DNA of 48,173 nucleotides from a virus, in IMG/VR virus record IMGVR_UViG_3300021437_000029, positions 1 to 48,173 of that record, one strand, 5' to 3'. The position numbers and the translations under genes are program-made. Position 1 is the stretch's first letter; every line of letters starts with the position of its first letter. The notes under the pieces were generated by a model, which searched no databases, had not been told where the DNA came from, and worked only from the letters and a program-made list of their open reading frames with translations. This document shows, one piece after another, positions 9,673 to 18,660 of the stretch.

Positions 9673-9699
9673 TGTGAGTCTCCTATAGATTTATTTTTG

Positions 9700-12003
9700 T
9701 TATTGCTGTTGCATTTGATACTGTTGTTGCTGCAATTGCCGCATCTGCTGCACGGTCAATCGAGCCCCAGTAGAACTCATTACTTTGTCTTCCGAAAGTG
9801 GCTGCAATTTGTGCATGACAAACGCGTCAGCCATAGGATTGCCAACCGGTGAACCAACCATATAGGCACGGTCATGCGCCATAGCAGCTTCACTGCGTTG
9901 CACAGTTTGGCCATTGACGTCCTGACGAATGAGGTTACCCAAGTCACGTTGCGAATTTTGCGACTCTTGCAGGTAGGCATTGTAGGCGCCATTTGCACCC
10001 TCGACATAGGGAGATGCACCACCGAACAGACGCGCGGCAAGTGCATGGTCATAAACGGTCAGTTCAGGATCAGCCCCAAGGACAGGCCGTGCATTCTGGC
10101 GAACCCGGTTCAGGGCCTGCTGATACGTATTCAGGTAGACACCACGCATATTGCGGCCGCCGGGGCCATTCGCGGCAGTGGCTTCCAATTCCATCTTACC
10201 GAGGGTATCAGCCAAAACACGGGGATTGATACTGCCGGTGTTGTCGGACCAGAGGTATTGGTTTTCCGGAGCCGCAAGTTGTTTCCAGACTGGAGCGGCG
10301 CGCGGATCACTGGCCAACAATTGCATAGCTCGACGCATGGCCAATGCGCCAATCTGATTGGTGACATCGATCTTCGTCTGCTTCAACACTGCCGGATCTT
10401 GCAGTACCTGACCCATGGCCATTTGCTTGCCCTTTGTGGGGTTGGTAACCATGGTTGCGAAGATACCGCTGCCGACACCGCCTTTGAGTGAAGACGCGAC
10501 AGCATCCTCTTCGGCCTTGCGTAGACTGGCGAAGGAGTCCCGGAAAAGCGAAGTATCCGTATTACCGGGATTTACTGCAGTTGCAGCCAAGAAATTCGTG
10601 GCATCGGCGGGAGTGAAGTAACCCGTTCTTGCCGCATTAAGGAATGCTTGCTGCCCTTCCTTGGTGGGAATTTTGCCGGAAATAGCTTTAGCCGAAGCCT
10701 GCACTTGCAAGTCGGCTTGGTTCAGCATGCCATTCAACATATGCATGTCACCAAGACCCATCTGACTACCGACCTTAGGTAGGGTCTGGAATGCACGAGA
10801 CACACCGGCCAGTTTCGGATCCATACCGCCGAGGAAACTGAGCGAACTTGTCATCCCAGCAAGGCGGTCCTGCAGGGAATTGCGGTCGGCATAGTTAGCG
10901 GCAACCATATTGGAATAGTCGTTGGCCTGCTTCTGGCTCTTTACATAGGCATCTTTAGCCAAGGAAACCGGGATTTGGATTACCGTATGGTTGAACGGAT
11001 TGCGCATGGCAATGATATCAGAGCCAGCATTATCTGCCTGTTGAATTCCTGCCGCCAATTCTTCCGGGCGTAGGGTGCTTAACAACTTCGACAGATTGGC
11101 AATGCTTTTGTTCTGCTGTGCCGCATCAAAGTTATCTTTGAATTCCATACGCCGATAATTCTCGACCTGCCATACACCTTGCTCAGGGCCCTGAATTTGG
11201 GCACGTCTTGCAACTTCATTATTAGACGCATCACTGACCGTGACACGAAGAAGCTGCTGTTGTCTGTCGGTCAGGCTGGCACGATAACCCAAATCTTCTT
11301 GCAAGTATCCAAGATATTCCTTGTTCAAGTCAAGACCAGACTTGATGGCATTCATCTTGTTTTCTGCAATGCCCGCCTGCAGCGACGCGATAGTAGGTTG
11401 CGCATTGTTGACATCCATCTGCGCTTGAACCATCTGCGTAACATCGGATGTCCTTTGCTGCGCAGCCGCAATTCGGTTGGTTTGGTACTTGCGGTTGAAG
11501 TCAGTATCGAACATGCCGAGCAGGCCGGTGATGGCTTGCCCAGCTTCACCTAGATCACCGGGCAGCCCGGAGAACCTGTCGAGGAATTGAATTTTCGGCA
11601 GGGCGTCATCTGTGACTTCCTGCTGGTTCTGATAGGCAGTAATAATGCCATTCTGCAAAGCAGCATTCTGCTTCGTAGCGTCGATCTTAGCTTGGATGGC
11701 TGCTTCTGTCTGGGCCGTAGCCAATCCAAGCGTTTGCTGGGCGGATTGAATACCCTGATAGAAATCACCCGTACTCATCGGTGCCGGTGTTTGTGCCGAG
11801 GCATCCGGAGAACCAGAGTTTGCTACCGCAGTCGACTGTGAGATTGGCCCAGCCGGAACCATCTGATCCGCAGGTGCAGGATTAGCGGCAGCGGTCGTGG
11901 CAGTATTGTTGTATCTGGAGATAATGGTATCCAGTACATTCTGAATAGCCGTATTGCTATTATCGGATGTGAGTGCTTCAGGCTGAATTGAGGCATCGGC
12001 CAT
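9700..12003 (-). CDS. Putative internal virion protein, 767 aa
   Basis: A large Ala- and Gln-rich helical protein that begins with a disordered Ser/Pro/Ala segment and ends in a glutamine run (QQQQYQMQQQ). A segment in the first half (NKEYLGYLQEDLGYRASLTDRQQQLL) is predicted by eye to be strongly helical. It sits between a 331-aa and a 1760-aa protein in the tail end of the late operon, the place where podoviruses encode ejection proteins (T7 gp15-like role). An AGGAG ribosome site precedes the ATG. There is no recognised catalytic motif. Confidence 0.65.
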   Translation of the reverse strand: MADASIQPEALTSDNSNTAIQNVLDTIISRYNNTATTAAANPAPADQMVPAGPISQSTAVANSGSPDASAQTPAPMSTGDFYQGIQSAQQTLGLATAQTEAAIQAKIDATKQNAALQNGIITAYQNQQEVTDDALPKIQFLDRFSGLPGDLGEAGQAITGLLGMFDTDFNRKYQTNRIAAAQQRTSDVTQMVQAQMDVNNAQPTIASLQAGIAENKMNAIKSGLDLNKEYLGYLQEDLGYRASLTDRQQQLLRVTVSDASNNEVARRAQIQGPEQGVWQVENYRRMEFKDNFDAAQQNKSIANLSKLLSTLRPEELAAGIQQADNAGSDIIAMRNPFNHTVIQIPVSLAKDAYVKSQKQANDYSNMVAANYADRNSLQDRLAGMTSSLSFLGGMDPKLAGVSRAFQTLPKVGSQMGLGDMHMLNGMLNQADLQVQASAKAISGKIPTKEGQQAFLNAARTGYFTPADATNFLAATAVNPGNTDTSLFRDSFASLRKAEEDAVASSLKGGVGSGIFATMVTNPTKGKQMAMGQVLQDPAVLKQTKIDVTNQIGALAMRRAMQLLASDPRAAPVWKQLAAPENQYLWSDNTGSINPRVLADTLGKMELEATAANGPGGRNMRGVYLNTYQQALNRVRQNARPVLGADPELTVYDHALAARLFGGASPYVEGANGAYNAYLQESQNSQRDLGNLIRQDVNGQTVQRSEAAMAHDRAYMVGSPVGNPMADAFVMHKLQPLSEDKVMSSTGARLTVQQMRQLQQQQYQMQQQ

Positions 12004-12014
12004 GTTATTATCTC

Positions 12015-13010
12015 CTAGAACAGCCCGGAACTACGGCTGCCAGTGTTCGTGACCGAATTGCCGGTCTCCGTGGTATTCGATACGATCTGTTGCAGGGCAT
12101 TAATCAATTCCTGCGAAGTCGTATTCGAGCTGGTATTCGACAGCAACTGCGTAATGGCATCAGAAATCGAGGTCTGGTTCTGCGTGTCCTGCGTATTGGA
12201 CGTTGAAGTCCCCGAAGTATTCTGTGAGGTGGACTCATTGCCAGTGCTTGTAGTAGCTGTATTCCCAGACGTCGTGGACTGCGAGCCAGAAAGTGCCTGA
12301 ATTGCCGCAAGATACTGGCTAAGTCCTTGCTGTGACGCACTTGCGGCCTGTGACTCCACACCAGCAGCTGCCGATAGATCTGATACCTGCTGTTGTTGCT
12401 GCTGGTTCTGTGCATTGGCCACGACCGAAGCAATCTGCGTCGTCAAATCAGCACTAGCCGAATTGCCCAACAGCGAAGCAAATGTATTATTCGTACTGCC
12501 GATTTGACCATAAGTGGTCTGCAATCCTGCCGCCGTTTGCGAGTTGAACTGGTTCTTCAATTGGGCAATCTGTGCGGCCGTCTGTGCATCCGTATTGTTA
12601 TTGTTCGACAAGTCCTGGATTTGCTTGGCAATAGCCGACAACGAGTCCGAGTATTGATTGGTGCCATTAGCACCGCCTGACAGCGAATTAACGATATTCT
12701 GCAATTGCTGCCGCGTAGCCTCATCCAATGTGGATGTGGTTTGCTGCGACTGGCCAGTAGTCGAACCAGAAGTTGACGTCTGCCCAGTGCTTGTTTGGCT
12801 GGACGTTTGCTGGTTGCTCGATGTGCCGGTAGTTTGTGTGCTACCCGTGGTCTGCGTGCTGCCAGACTGGTTGGTACTGGAGGTTCCAGTCGTAGAACCA
12901 GTCGTGCTTTGCGTGGACGTTGTGCTACTATTCGTGTCCGTGGTGGACGTAGCATTAGTGCCGGAGCGCCCCTTTGAGCTACTACCGAAAAGATCACCAA
13001 GAAAACTCAT
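12015..13010 (-). CDS. Ser/Thr/Gln-rich low-complexity virion protein, 331 aa
   Basis: After a short start (MSFLGDLFGSSSKGR), about 85 residues are almost entirely Ser, Thr, Gly, Gln and Asn with repeats of the kind GSTQTTG. A helical middle part contains QQQQQQ, and a second Ser/Thr-rich stretch lies near the C-terminus. The ribosome site is GGAGG. Such composition fits an internal or ejected virion protein, and position next to the 767- and 1760-aa proteins supports that. A phase-variable or surface role cannot be excluded. Confidence 0.6.
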   Translation of the reverse strand: MSFLGDLFGSSSKGRSGTNATSTTDTNSSTTSTQSTTGSTTGTSSTNQSGSTQTTGSTQTTGTSSNQQTSSQTSTGQTSTSGSTTGQSQQTTSTLDEATRQQLQNIVNSLSGGANGTNQYSDSLSAIAKQIQDLSNNNNTDAQTAAQIAQLKNQFNSQTAAGLQTTYGQIGSTNNTFASLLGNSASADLTTQIASVVANAQNQQQQQQVSDLSAAAGVESQAASASQQGLSQYLAAIQALSGSQSTTSGNTATTSTGNESTSQNTSGTSTSNTQDTQNQTSISDAITQLLSNTSSNTTSQELINALQQIVSNTTETGNSVTNTGSRSSGLF

Positions 13011-13019
13011 TGTGGCCTC

Positions 13020-13742
13020 CTATAGGCAGAAAAGAGCAACGAGATATGAACCTGCACTTGATAGAGCATCGCCGAACATGCTTCCGATACCAGCACCCCC
13101 TGCCTCGCCGCCGACGGCACCGCCTAAACCTTCGGCACCACCAAGCAGGTCACCCAAACCACCAGCCTCTGCAGCACTAGATGCGCCGGCAATGCTTTCG
13201 GCCGCACCGCTACCACCCGTGAATTCCATCCCAGCACCGCCAATACCGCTAGCACCGCCGAGGAGATCGCCAAGACTGCCACCTTCTGCACTGGTACTTG
13301 CTGCATTAAAAATGGAGGAAGACGTGTCTTCAGTAGTTACGCCAATATCCGGTGAAGGGCTGCCAATGAACTGTTTGGCGTCCTTGTAGATGGACATAGC
13401 ATCTTTAATATCCTGATCCCCGGAACTGCTGTTCTGCCGGCTTTGCTGTTGCTGGGCATTCAAGGCAACTGAGGCATTTGCGGCAAGGCTATTGCTGACA
13501 AGCGAAGATGCGTGGAATGGATTACCTGCTGGAATTACGAAACCGGTGCTCGGACTAACCGAAGCACCTGACCCCGCACCAGTGCCAGAAATGTCATTTA
13601 AAGCCTTAAGCAAAGACTGTGAATTCATCTGGTTGTTTTGCTGGGTCTTGGAGTCTGCAGCAGCCGTGGCAATAGAATTAGGATCGGAGGCTACCGTTCC
13701 GCTGTTCAAGGCATCATAGATTTGCGAAAGATAATCTGCCAT
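13020..13742 (-). CDS. Gly/Ala-rich virion protein, 240 aa
   Basis: The N-terminal half is polar and Ser/Gln rich. The C-terminal half is Gly/Ala rich, with two near copies of a module built on GGSLGDLLGGASGIGGAG and GGLGDLLGGAEGLGGAVGG. The end is hydrophobic (SYLVALFCL). It lies between a tail fiber gene and the ejection-protein genes. The glycine-rich hydrophobic part resembles membrane-interacting ejection proteins, but no family was recognised. Confidence 0.55.
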   Translation of the reverse strand: MADYLSQIYDALNSGTVASDPNSIATAAADSKTQQNNQMNSQSLLKALNDISGTGAGSGASVSPSTGFVIPAGNPFHASSLVSNSLAANASVALNAQQQQSRQNSSSGDQDIKDAMSIYKDAKQFIGSPSPDIGVTTEDTSSSIFNAASTSAEGGSLGDLLGGASGIGGAGMEFTGGSGAAESIAGASSAAEAGGLGDLLGGAEGLGGAVGGEAGGAGIGSMFGDALSSAGSYLVALFCL

Positions 13743-15098
13743 TTAGTAGCCTACTGCGATATAGGTGCACAATTCCATATTTTGCGCCGCACTCCAGACG
13801 GAGAAGCCAACGGTAGAGATGCTGCTATTATCCGGAACTGGCTTGTTACGCTCTTCACTTGTGCTACCGGGCCCAGAAACACCGCCAGCCCACACGGCAA
13901 AACATTGGTGCTGGAAGCCACTATTGGCAAAGGTAACATAAGTGGATGCTGCCGATGAAGCGTAAAACGAACCCCAACGAATCTGTAATCCGCCGACGAG
14001 CCAAGCCGGAAAATCAACGCCGCCATTACCAGACATGAATGCATTGCCACCCGACTTAGCGGCGATGGCAGCTTGAACGAAGGCCGTATTAGCCGCTGCA
14101 GTAGAATTGTCACCGGCTGCACGATTGGCCACAGTTCCGTCAAAATAACCATGCAGGGTGGCATTGGTAAGGGTAAGACTGTCCAAGGTGCTGTAGTGGT
14201 TAGCACCAGCATTGACACCGGTTGTCCCTAAAATGATCTGCACAATGCCTTTGGTCAGATTGCCGGCAGTATCCAGGCCGGTAACGAATTGGGTATTCCC
14301 ATTTCCATCTGAACCGGCTGCGATTGCCTTCACGCCACCAATAGCCGCAGTAGCCGGCAGTGGAATATGCGATGCGTCAATAACACCGGTGATTGCAGCG
14401 GCCGCAAGATTGGAAGTAATTGGTGAGGCATTGCCATTCGCAAGCGCATCCAAATTCGCGGAATGTGCTTCAACATCCGTGCCGATAGCAACGCCCAAAT
14501 TCGCGCGAGCCGTCACCTTGTTGTTCAAATCGCTGAGATTGTTTGCAATCTGCAATCCGGACGACAACCGAGCGTCATTACCCTGACAAGCCGTATTCGC
14601 AGCAGTACCATACGTGACATTCAATTGCCGCGAAGTCTCGTTGTCCACATTGAGGGTGACACCGACGTTGCATACTGCAGCATTACCCAAGCCGAGATTA
14701 ACCTGTGCCGCATTAACATCTGCAAGGTCACTCAGATTGCTGGCTTTCTGCAGAAAATAACCCGTATCATGCACGGCTGCACTGTCAAGTCCAAGATTTG
14801 CCCGGGCGCTCACAACGTCCGACACGTCACTGAGATTGTTAACGCCATTCAGAAACGTGGTTTTTGGGTAAGTTGCGGCAGTGCCCAACCCAAGATTGAT
14901 CCGGGCGGTTTCTTTATCTGTCAATTCAGCGAGATTGGCATCGCCCAAAAGGAACGAATGGCCACCCGGCGTCACCCCATCATGCAATGACATGGCACTG
15001 GCGGTATCCGAATTGGTGATAACCTGCCGCGGCAATCCCACAAAAGTTGGATAGGAAGCTGAAGGAACACCGCGGAATTGAACATTTTGAACAGCCAT
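13743..15098 (-). CDS. Tail fiber protein with four LSD-ARANLGL repeats
   Basis: A 451-aa host-recognition fiber. Four repeats of about 23 residues follow the pattern xNLSDLxDxxxARxNLGLGxAA, the classic phage fiber stalk repeat. The C-terminal 100 residues (GGLQIRWGSFYAS, VTFANSGFQHQCFAVWAG, MELCTYIAVGY) resemble the gp53-like fiber tip fold, which binds the cell surface. The N-terminus (VQNVQFRGVPSASYPTFVG) is probably the attachment part. An AGGAG ribosome site precedes it. It is the second fiber gene in this genome and differs in type from the S74-containing one. Confidence 0.85.
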   Translation of the reverse strand: MAVQNVQFRGVPSASYPTFVGLPRQVITNSDTASAMSLHDGVTPGGHSFLLGDANLAELTDKETARINLGLGTAATYPKTTFLNGVNNLSDVSDVVSARANLGLDSAAVHDTGYFLQKASNLSDLADVNAAQVNLGLGNAAVCNVGVTLNVDNETSRQLNVTYGTAANTACQGNDARLSSGLQIANNLSDLNNKVTARANLGVAIGTDVEAHSANLDALANGNASPITSNLAAAAITGVIDASHIPLPATAAIGGVKAIAAGSDGNGNTQFVTGLDTAGNLTKGIVQIILGTTGVNAGANHYSTLDSLTLTNATLHGYFDGTVANRAAGDNSTAAANTAFVQAAIAAKSGGNAFMSGNGGVDFPAWLVGGLQIRWGSFYASSAASTYVTFANSGFQHQCFAVWAGGVSGPGSTSEERNKPVPDNSSISTVGFSVWSAAQNMELCTYIAVGY

Positions 15099-15108
15099 AG
15101 TGAAACTC

Positions 15109-17073
15109 CTAGTATTGGTAACCGCAGGGTTGACCGCCGACTTCCAGGGTTTTTAGATAGAAGAATTGACCTGGAGCACTCGCATTGAAATTAAGCAGAC
15201 CGTAAAGCCCAACATACTGCTGTGGGCAATAAGACGTGCTGAATTCGGTTTCTTCCACGGACATCAGTTTTTCCGTGAAGTTATTGGACTGAACGGTGGC
15301 ATCCCGGGACATCGTCAATTCTGCGTTGAACGTGTAAGCGTTAGGGGCAGAAGTCCCCCAATCTTCACTCAATTCAAACTCAACGTTGTTCCAATCTTCA
15401 TCAGGATTAGATGAGTTATTCCAATCCGTAATTTCAGCCACATCGCCGAGTGAAGCAACACCGGCCACGATTTCATCAAACTGGCAAAGTTCGGCCGCAT
15501 CTTGTTGTTTCAGGACGCGCAAAGGTCCAAGCAGAATGCTGGAGTCCATGCTTTCCTGTGCAAAATAATGTGACTTCAACTGGTACCAGTCGAACCCAAC
15601 ATCGGAGAACCAAATCTCATCGATGACTTCATAGAAGATACCTTGATCGTCCACCTGCGATGCCACCAAAGTTGACGGAACTTCCGGCGTCTGATTAGAG
15701 TAAAGAAACTCGTTCTTGTCGTAGAGACCGCTGACGACATTTTGACTGAAGAAATGGGGATCGAAATCTGAATACCACAATTCTTCTTCAACTTCGTACT
15801 CAACATCTTGTGTGAGGTGCAACTCCATCTCACCGCTATCCGGGTCAGCGGAACGCACATTCTCCGTATCCACCAAACGCTTGCTGATATGCGAGGGTGC
15901 GGGTTTGAAGTACAGAAGATTGTCAATATCCGTGGAACCTACATCTTCTTCACGATAGTAGTTCTCGGACATGCGGCGACATGATCCACGCGACGACATA
16001 TAACCAAGCCGCCACAAGCCAGTACCATCATCCAAATCAAATAGGCCGGTGAAGGTTTTATTGAAAATCCCCCACTTGCCGGTTGACAGATAGTAGACAT
16101 AGGCTTTGGCGAATTGGCCATTTGCGCCATTAGTGGAGAATGCAAGATAGATGCATTGCTCCGCATACGAATAGTGCAGCAAGACGTTACCGGGATACTT
16201 GATGCGCGTTGTCACCGGATAGTCCCGGCGCAGCGCATTACTCATTTCAATTTCCCAAGGCGTCAAGTTCACAGTCGCGGGATCAGAGTCCGTAGTGGCA
16301 ACATAGCGCAGACCATGCGCATCCAAATAGATGATGCCAGCATCCGGAACACTGCAAGCGCACGACGGTGAGTAGAGCTTGAGATCACGTGAAACAACTT
16401 TCCACACGAACACATAGACTTGATCGACTAGCGTCCCCTTCATGAGACCTTTGTCAGTTGCCACAAGCACGCCATTAGCTAAGGCGTCACAACGCAAAGG
16501 AGTACCGCCGACAAGAGAAACGCCCTGCGCGCCGGCACCAGTAGCCAGGCACGGAGTTAAATCAGATCCGTCATCCTGCGCACTCCATAAGGTGTACTGC
16601 GAGGATTGTGCAATCAACCGACCGCCGACTTCACAGACCCAGCGGATGTCATCAAACACCGGAGTGGAGACATGCCGAATGGACGGAATAGACGGGTCGT
16701 ATTCCCATAAGCCAATGGAATATTGGGAGAAATAGTATTTCTTTCCCACATACGCCACAGACCAAGGCCAACTGGAATTCGTAATCGCTACATCGAATAG
16801 CGGATAGAGGAGCTTCGACACGTTGTCAATACGGTAGATGCCTTCGGGTGTACCGAAAAACAGCTCATCGCCGCACCGAAGCTCCGTGACTTGTTGCCGC
16901 ATAGCGATTGTGAAGAAAGACGACAACCAGAAAGTATCACCAAATGCCGCACGAGGACCCTGCAAATCGACATAGAAATTGCGTCCGTCAAGAACAGTTA
17001 CCTTCTGGCACTGTCTCGGTTCACGGCCGGGGATATACCCGTCAAAATCTGTGGCGTAGATTACAGCGCTCAT
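15109..17073 (-). CDS. Tail tubular protein B-like nozzle protein
   Basis: A 654-aa beta-rich protein with repeated strand motifs (IYRIDNVSKLLYPLFDV, YFSQYSIGLWEYD, YIDAHGLRYVATTD-like) that look like the blades of a propeller. This matches podovirus nozzle proteins (T7 gp12 role), which form the tip of the short tail and gate DNA exit. The C-terminal third is acidic and strand rich, with several Trp-Tyr-Ser-Asp repeats (EELWYSDFD, EIWFSDVGFDW). It starts directly after the 170-aa gene, whose stop touches its ATG region. The assignment rests on size, fold impression and position. Confidence 0.65.
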   Translation of the reverse strand: MSAVIYATDFDGYIPGREPRQCQKVTVLDGRNFYVDLQGPRAAFGDTFWLSSFFTIAMRQQVTELRCGDELFFGTPEGIYRIDNVSKLLYPLFDVAITNSSWPWSVAYVGKKYYFSQYSIGLWEYDPSIPSIRHVSTPVFDDIRWVCEVGGRLIAQSSQYTLWSAQDDGSDLTPCLATGAGAQGVSLVGGTPLRCDALANGVLVATDKGLMKGTLVDQVYVFVWKVVSRDLKLYSPSCACSVPDAGIIYLDAHGLRYVATTDSDPATVNLTPWEIEMSNALRRDYPVTTRIKYPGNVLLHYSYAEQCIYLAFSTNGANGQFAKAYVYYLSTGKWGIFNKTFTGLFDLDDGTGLWRLGYMSSRGSCRRMSENYYREEDVGSTDIDNLLYFKPAPSHISKRLVDTENVRSADPDSGEMELHLTQDVEYEVEEELWYSDFDPHFFSQNVVSGLYDKNEFLYSNQTPEVPSTLVASQVDDQGIFYEVIDEIWFSDVGFDWYQLKSHYFAQESMDSSILLGPLRVLKQQDAAELCQFDEIVAGVASLGDVAEITDWNNSSNPDEDWNNVEFELSEDWGTSAPNAYTFNAELTMSRDATVQSNNFTEKLMSVEETEFSTSYCPQQYVGLYGLLNFNASAPGQFFYLKTLEVGGQPCGYQY

Positions 17074-17586
17074 TTAGGCCTCGGAGCCAAGTCCTCGAAT
17101 GTAGTAGGTATAGCGGCCCGGCGGCGGAACATTTTTCAACGTCTGCACCGGGGTAGACAACGGACCGGAAATTGCATAGAGTTTACCAGATGTTCCGGCG
17201 GCAACATCGCACAGGAACATCTGGGTCCACGTTTTGTTCCAGTCATCAGTGGCAGTGAAGTTCTTGGAAACGCTGCGCATACGATACGCATTACCCACGA
17301 GATCTGCGGTCCAATTGGTGCTATCCCGTGGGAACTCAATACGCGCATAACCACCAGCCGTCGGTTCAGTGGCCGCAACATCGGCCAAAGTGGTGCTGAA
17401 ATCATAAGGCAAAGAGCAGACACCCAACCAGAAGGAACTTGGAATAACCGTACCATTCTGGAAAAGCGTCTGCAAGAAAGCTAAGGCACCAGCCTGTACC
17501 ATCGTATTCTTCTTGACAAAGGTGCCAAGACCGGGAACTCCGATGGTGAATTCACCCGCCATGCTCGGAAGAAGTTCTTTCATCAT
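17074..17586 (-). CDS. Tail-region structural protein, 170 aa
   Basis: A beta-rich protein with the segment PTAGGYARIEFPRDSTNW in the middle and PPPGRYTYYIRGLGSEA at the end. Such proteins occur beside tail nozzle or fiber genes in many podoviruses. The start may be at the first or the second Met. The family is not recognised with certainty. It lies between the lysis cassette and the nozzle gene and abuts the latter. Confidence 0.55.
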   Translation of the reverse strand: MMKELLPSMAGEFTIGVPGLGTFVKKNTMVQAGALAFLQTLFQNGTVIPSSFWLGVCSLPYDFSTTLADVAATEPTAGGYARIEFPRDSTNWTADLVGNAYRMRSVSKNFTATDDWNKTWTQMFLCDVAAGTSGKLYAISGPLSTPVQTLKNVPPPGRYTYYIRGLGSEA

Positions 17587-17596
17587 AGCACCTTTG

Positions 17597-18217
17597 TTAT
17601 TTCACATCCGTGGCCGCAAAACCCTGAATTTCAAGATTTTGCTCCAATGCTTTCAGCTGACCCCTTACTTCTTGGAAACTTTTACCGAGCTGGATGTAGC
17701 CATGTTCGAGATCGCTGACTGTGACGCCGGCAGTAGCGGTGCAAGTTGTGGTTTCTGCATCAACTGCGCCGGTATCGTGGGTTTCAGTGTCGAGACTGCA
17801 AGCACCTGCGGCGTTGTCGAGCACGCGGCGCAACTGAGCATCCCCAACAAGCAAATCGGAAGAATTAGACGTCGCATCTTTGGAACCTTTCTCGATATAG
17901 GTAACCGCATTCTTCGAACGTACCTCCGCCAATTGCTTGGAAAGGGTTAGTGACTCGTTCGATTTCGTATCAGCCACCTGTTGAACTTGCTGGATTTTGT
18001 TGTTGGCATCAGCAACGGCCTTCGCCTGTACGGCTGCCTCGGTATGTGCCTGCTCCACCTGAGTTGCAGCAGATTTCATAACCTCATCCGCAGCCCAACC
18101 GGTGGCAAACACCATTCCGAGGAAGAAAGCCAGCACCGCAATGCCAACAATGACGAGCAGTTGATGCTCGGTGAGCCCGAAAAAGCCCAGCACCTTATTC
18201 AGGATCGTTGTAAACAT
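17597..18217 (-). CDS. Rz: Rz-like inner-membrane spanin
   Basis: This inner-membrane spanin subunit would span the periplasm and fuse the two membranes at the end of lysis. One N-terminal membrane segment (HQLLVIVGIAVLAFFLGMVFATGW, about residues 18-41) is followed by a long periplasmic coiled-coil-like region rich in Ala, Gln, Glu and Lys. Its ATG overlaps the holin stop codon by one base (TAATG). A second gene, the outer-membrane partner Rz1, is embedded in another frame within it at 17665-17877. At 206 aa it is somewhat longer than the typical 150-aa Rz. Topology and embedded partner together make the call firm despite no sequence match. Confidence 0.8.
   Translation of the reverse strand: MFTTILNKVLGFFGLTEHQLLVIVGIAVLAFFLGMVFATGWAADEVMKSAATQVEQAHTEAAVQAKAVADANNKIQQVQQVADTKSNESLTLSKQLAEVRSKNAVTYIEKGSKDATSNSSDLLVGDAQLRRVLDNAAGACSLDTETHDTGAVDAETTTCTATAGVTVSDLEHGYIQLGKSFQEVRGQLKALEQNLEIQGFAATDVK
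17665..17877 (-). CDS. Rz1: Rz1-like outer-membrane lipoprotein spanin, embedded in Rz
   Basis: A 70-aa protein entirely inside the Rz gene in a different frame on the same strand. It begins MRRLILPICLLGMLSCAACS, a lipoprotein signal with a lipobox at MLSC or SCAAC, and continues as a short proline-rich chain (STLKPTIPAQLMQKPQLAPLLPAS), the hallmark of o-spanins. The chosen ATG at 17877 has an AAAGG ribosome site. A start 33 bases upstream would put 11 polar residues before the signal and is less likely. Which cysteine is lipidated cannot be settled by eye. Confidence 0.85.
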   Translation of the reverse strand: MRRLILPICLLGMLSCAACSTTPQVLAVSTLKPTIPAQLMQKPQLAPLLPASQSAISNMATSSSVKVSKK

Positions 18218-18576
18218 TATTCAATTCCTCCAAGTACTCTCTTTGCGATAGCCTTGGCGAAATTCTCGGCTAACTCACCCGCGGCAGCCCCGCCAACCAA
18301 ACCGAGTGCAGCCGACAATCCGCCCAACACGACAATCGGGCAATGCATGTACTCGCAAACGCCCGCAGAAATCATCCCCAGTGCAACGGAAGTTGATAGT
18401 TCCGTAATGCACCGGCGATGATTGAACTTACCCGAACGAGGATCAGGCTGCCCAATGGCGGTCTTGAGGTCATCCGGGTAAAACCAGAAACGCGACCTAG
18501 CAACAGCACCAAAAAATGCGGCAATTGTTGCAAGACCGAACTTCGCCATCAGATCATTATACTCTGCTGTGATCAT
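18217..18576 (-). CDS. Putative holin
   Basis: A 119-aa small membrane protein between the endolysin and spanin genes, the usual place of a holin that permeabilises the inner membrane. Three hydrophobic stretches are seen: FGLATIAAFFGAVA (about 13-26), SVALGMISAGVCEYM (about 63-77) and PIVVLGGLSAALGLVGGAAAG (about 79-99). A polar loop of about 35 residues separates the first from the second. The C-terminus is basic. The stop overlaps the Rz start. The family is not recognised. Confidence 0.7.
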   Translation of the reverse strand: MITAEYNDLMAKFGLATIAAFFGAVARSRFWFYPDDLKTAIGQPDPRSGKFNHRRCITELSTSVALGMISAGVCEYMHCPIVVLGGLSAALGLVGGAAAGELAENFAKAIAKRVLGGIE

Positions 18577-18591
18577 TTCGTCCTCGGCTTA

Positions 18592-18619
18592 AATAGCTAA
18601 GCAATACCTGTTAGCTATT
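18592..18619 (-). other. Perfect 9-bp inverted repeat between endolysin and holin genes
   Basis: AATAGCTAA at 18592-18600 pairs with TTAGCTATT at 18611-18619 around a 10-nt loop. It lies in the only notable gap (84 nt) of the lysis cassette. No T-run follows on the minus strand, so it may be an RNA processing or stability element and not a strong terminator. Confidence 0.4.
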
Positions 18620-18660
18620 AGAGTAACCCGTTGACCTATGAAATGTCTTGTGTAATCAAC

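Noticed and set aside
9673-13019. CTATAGGAG motifs before late genes, recalling the T7 promoter end
   Set aside because: They lack the upstream T7 promoter bases and no phage RNA polymerase is present; they are ribosome sites, in places overlapping stop codons.
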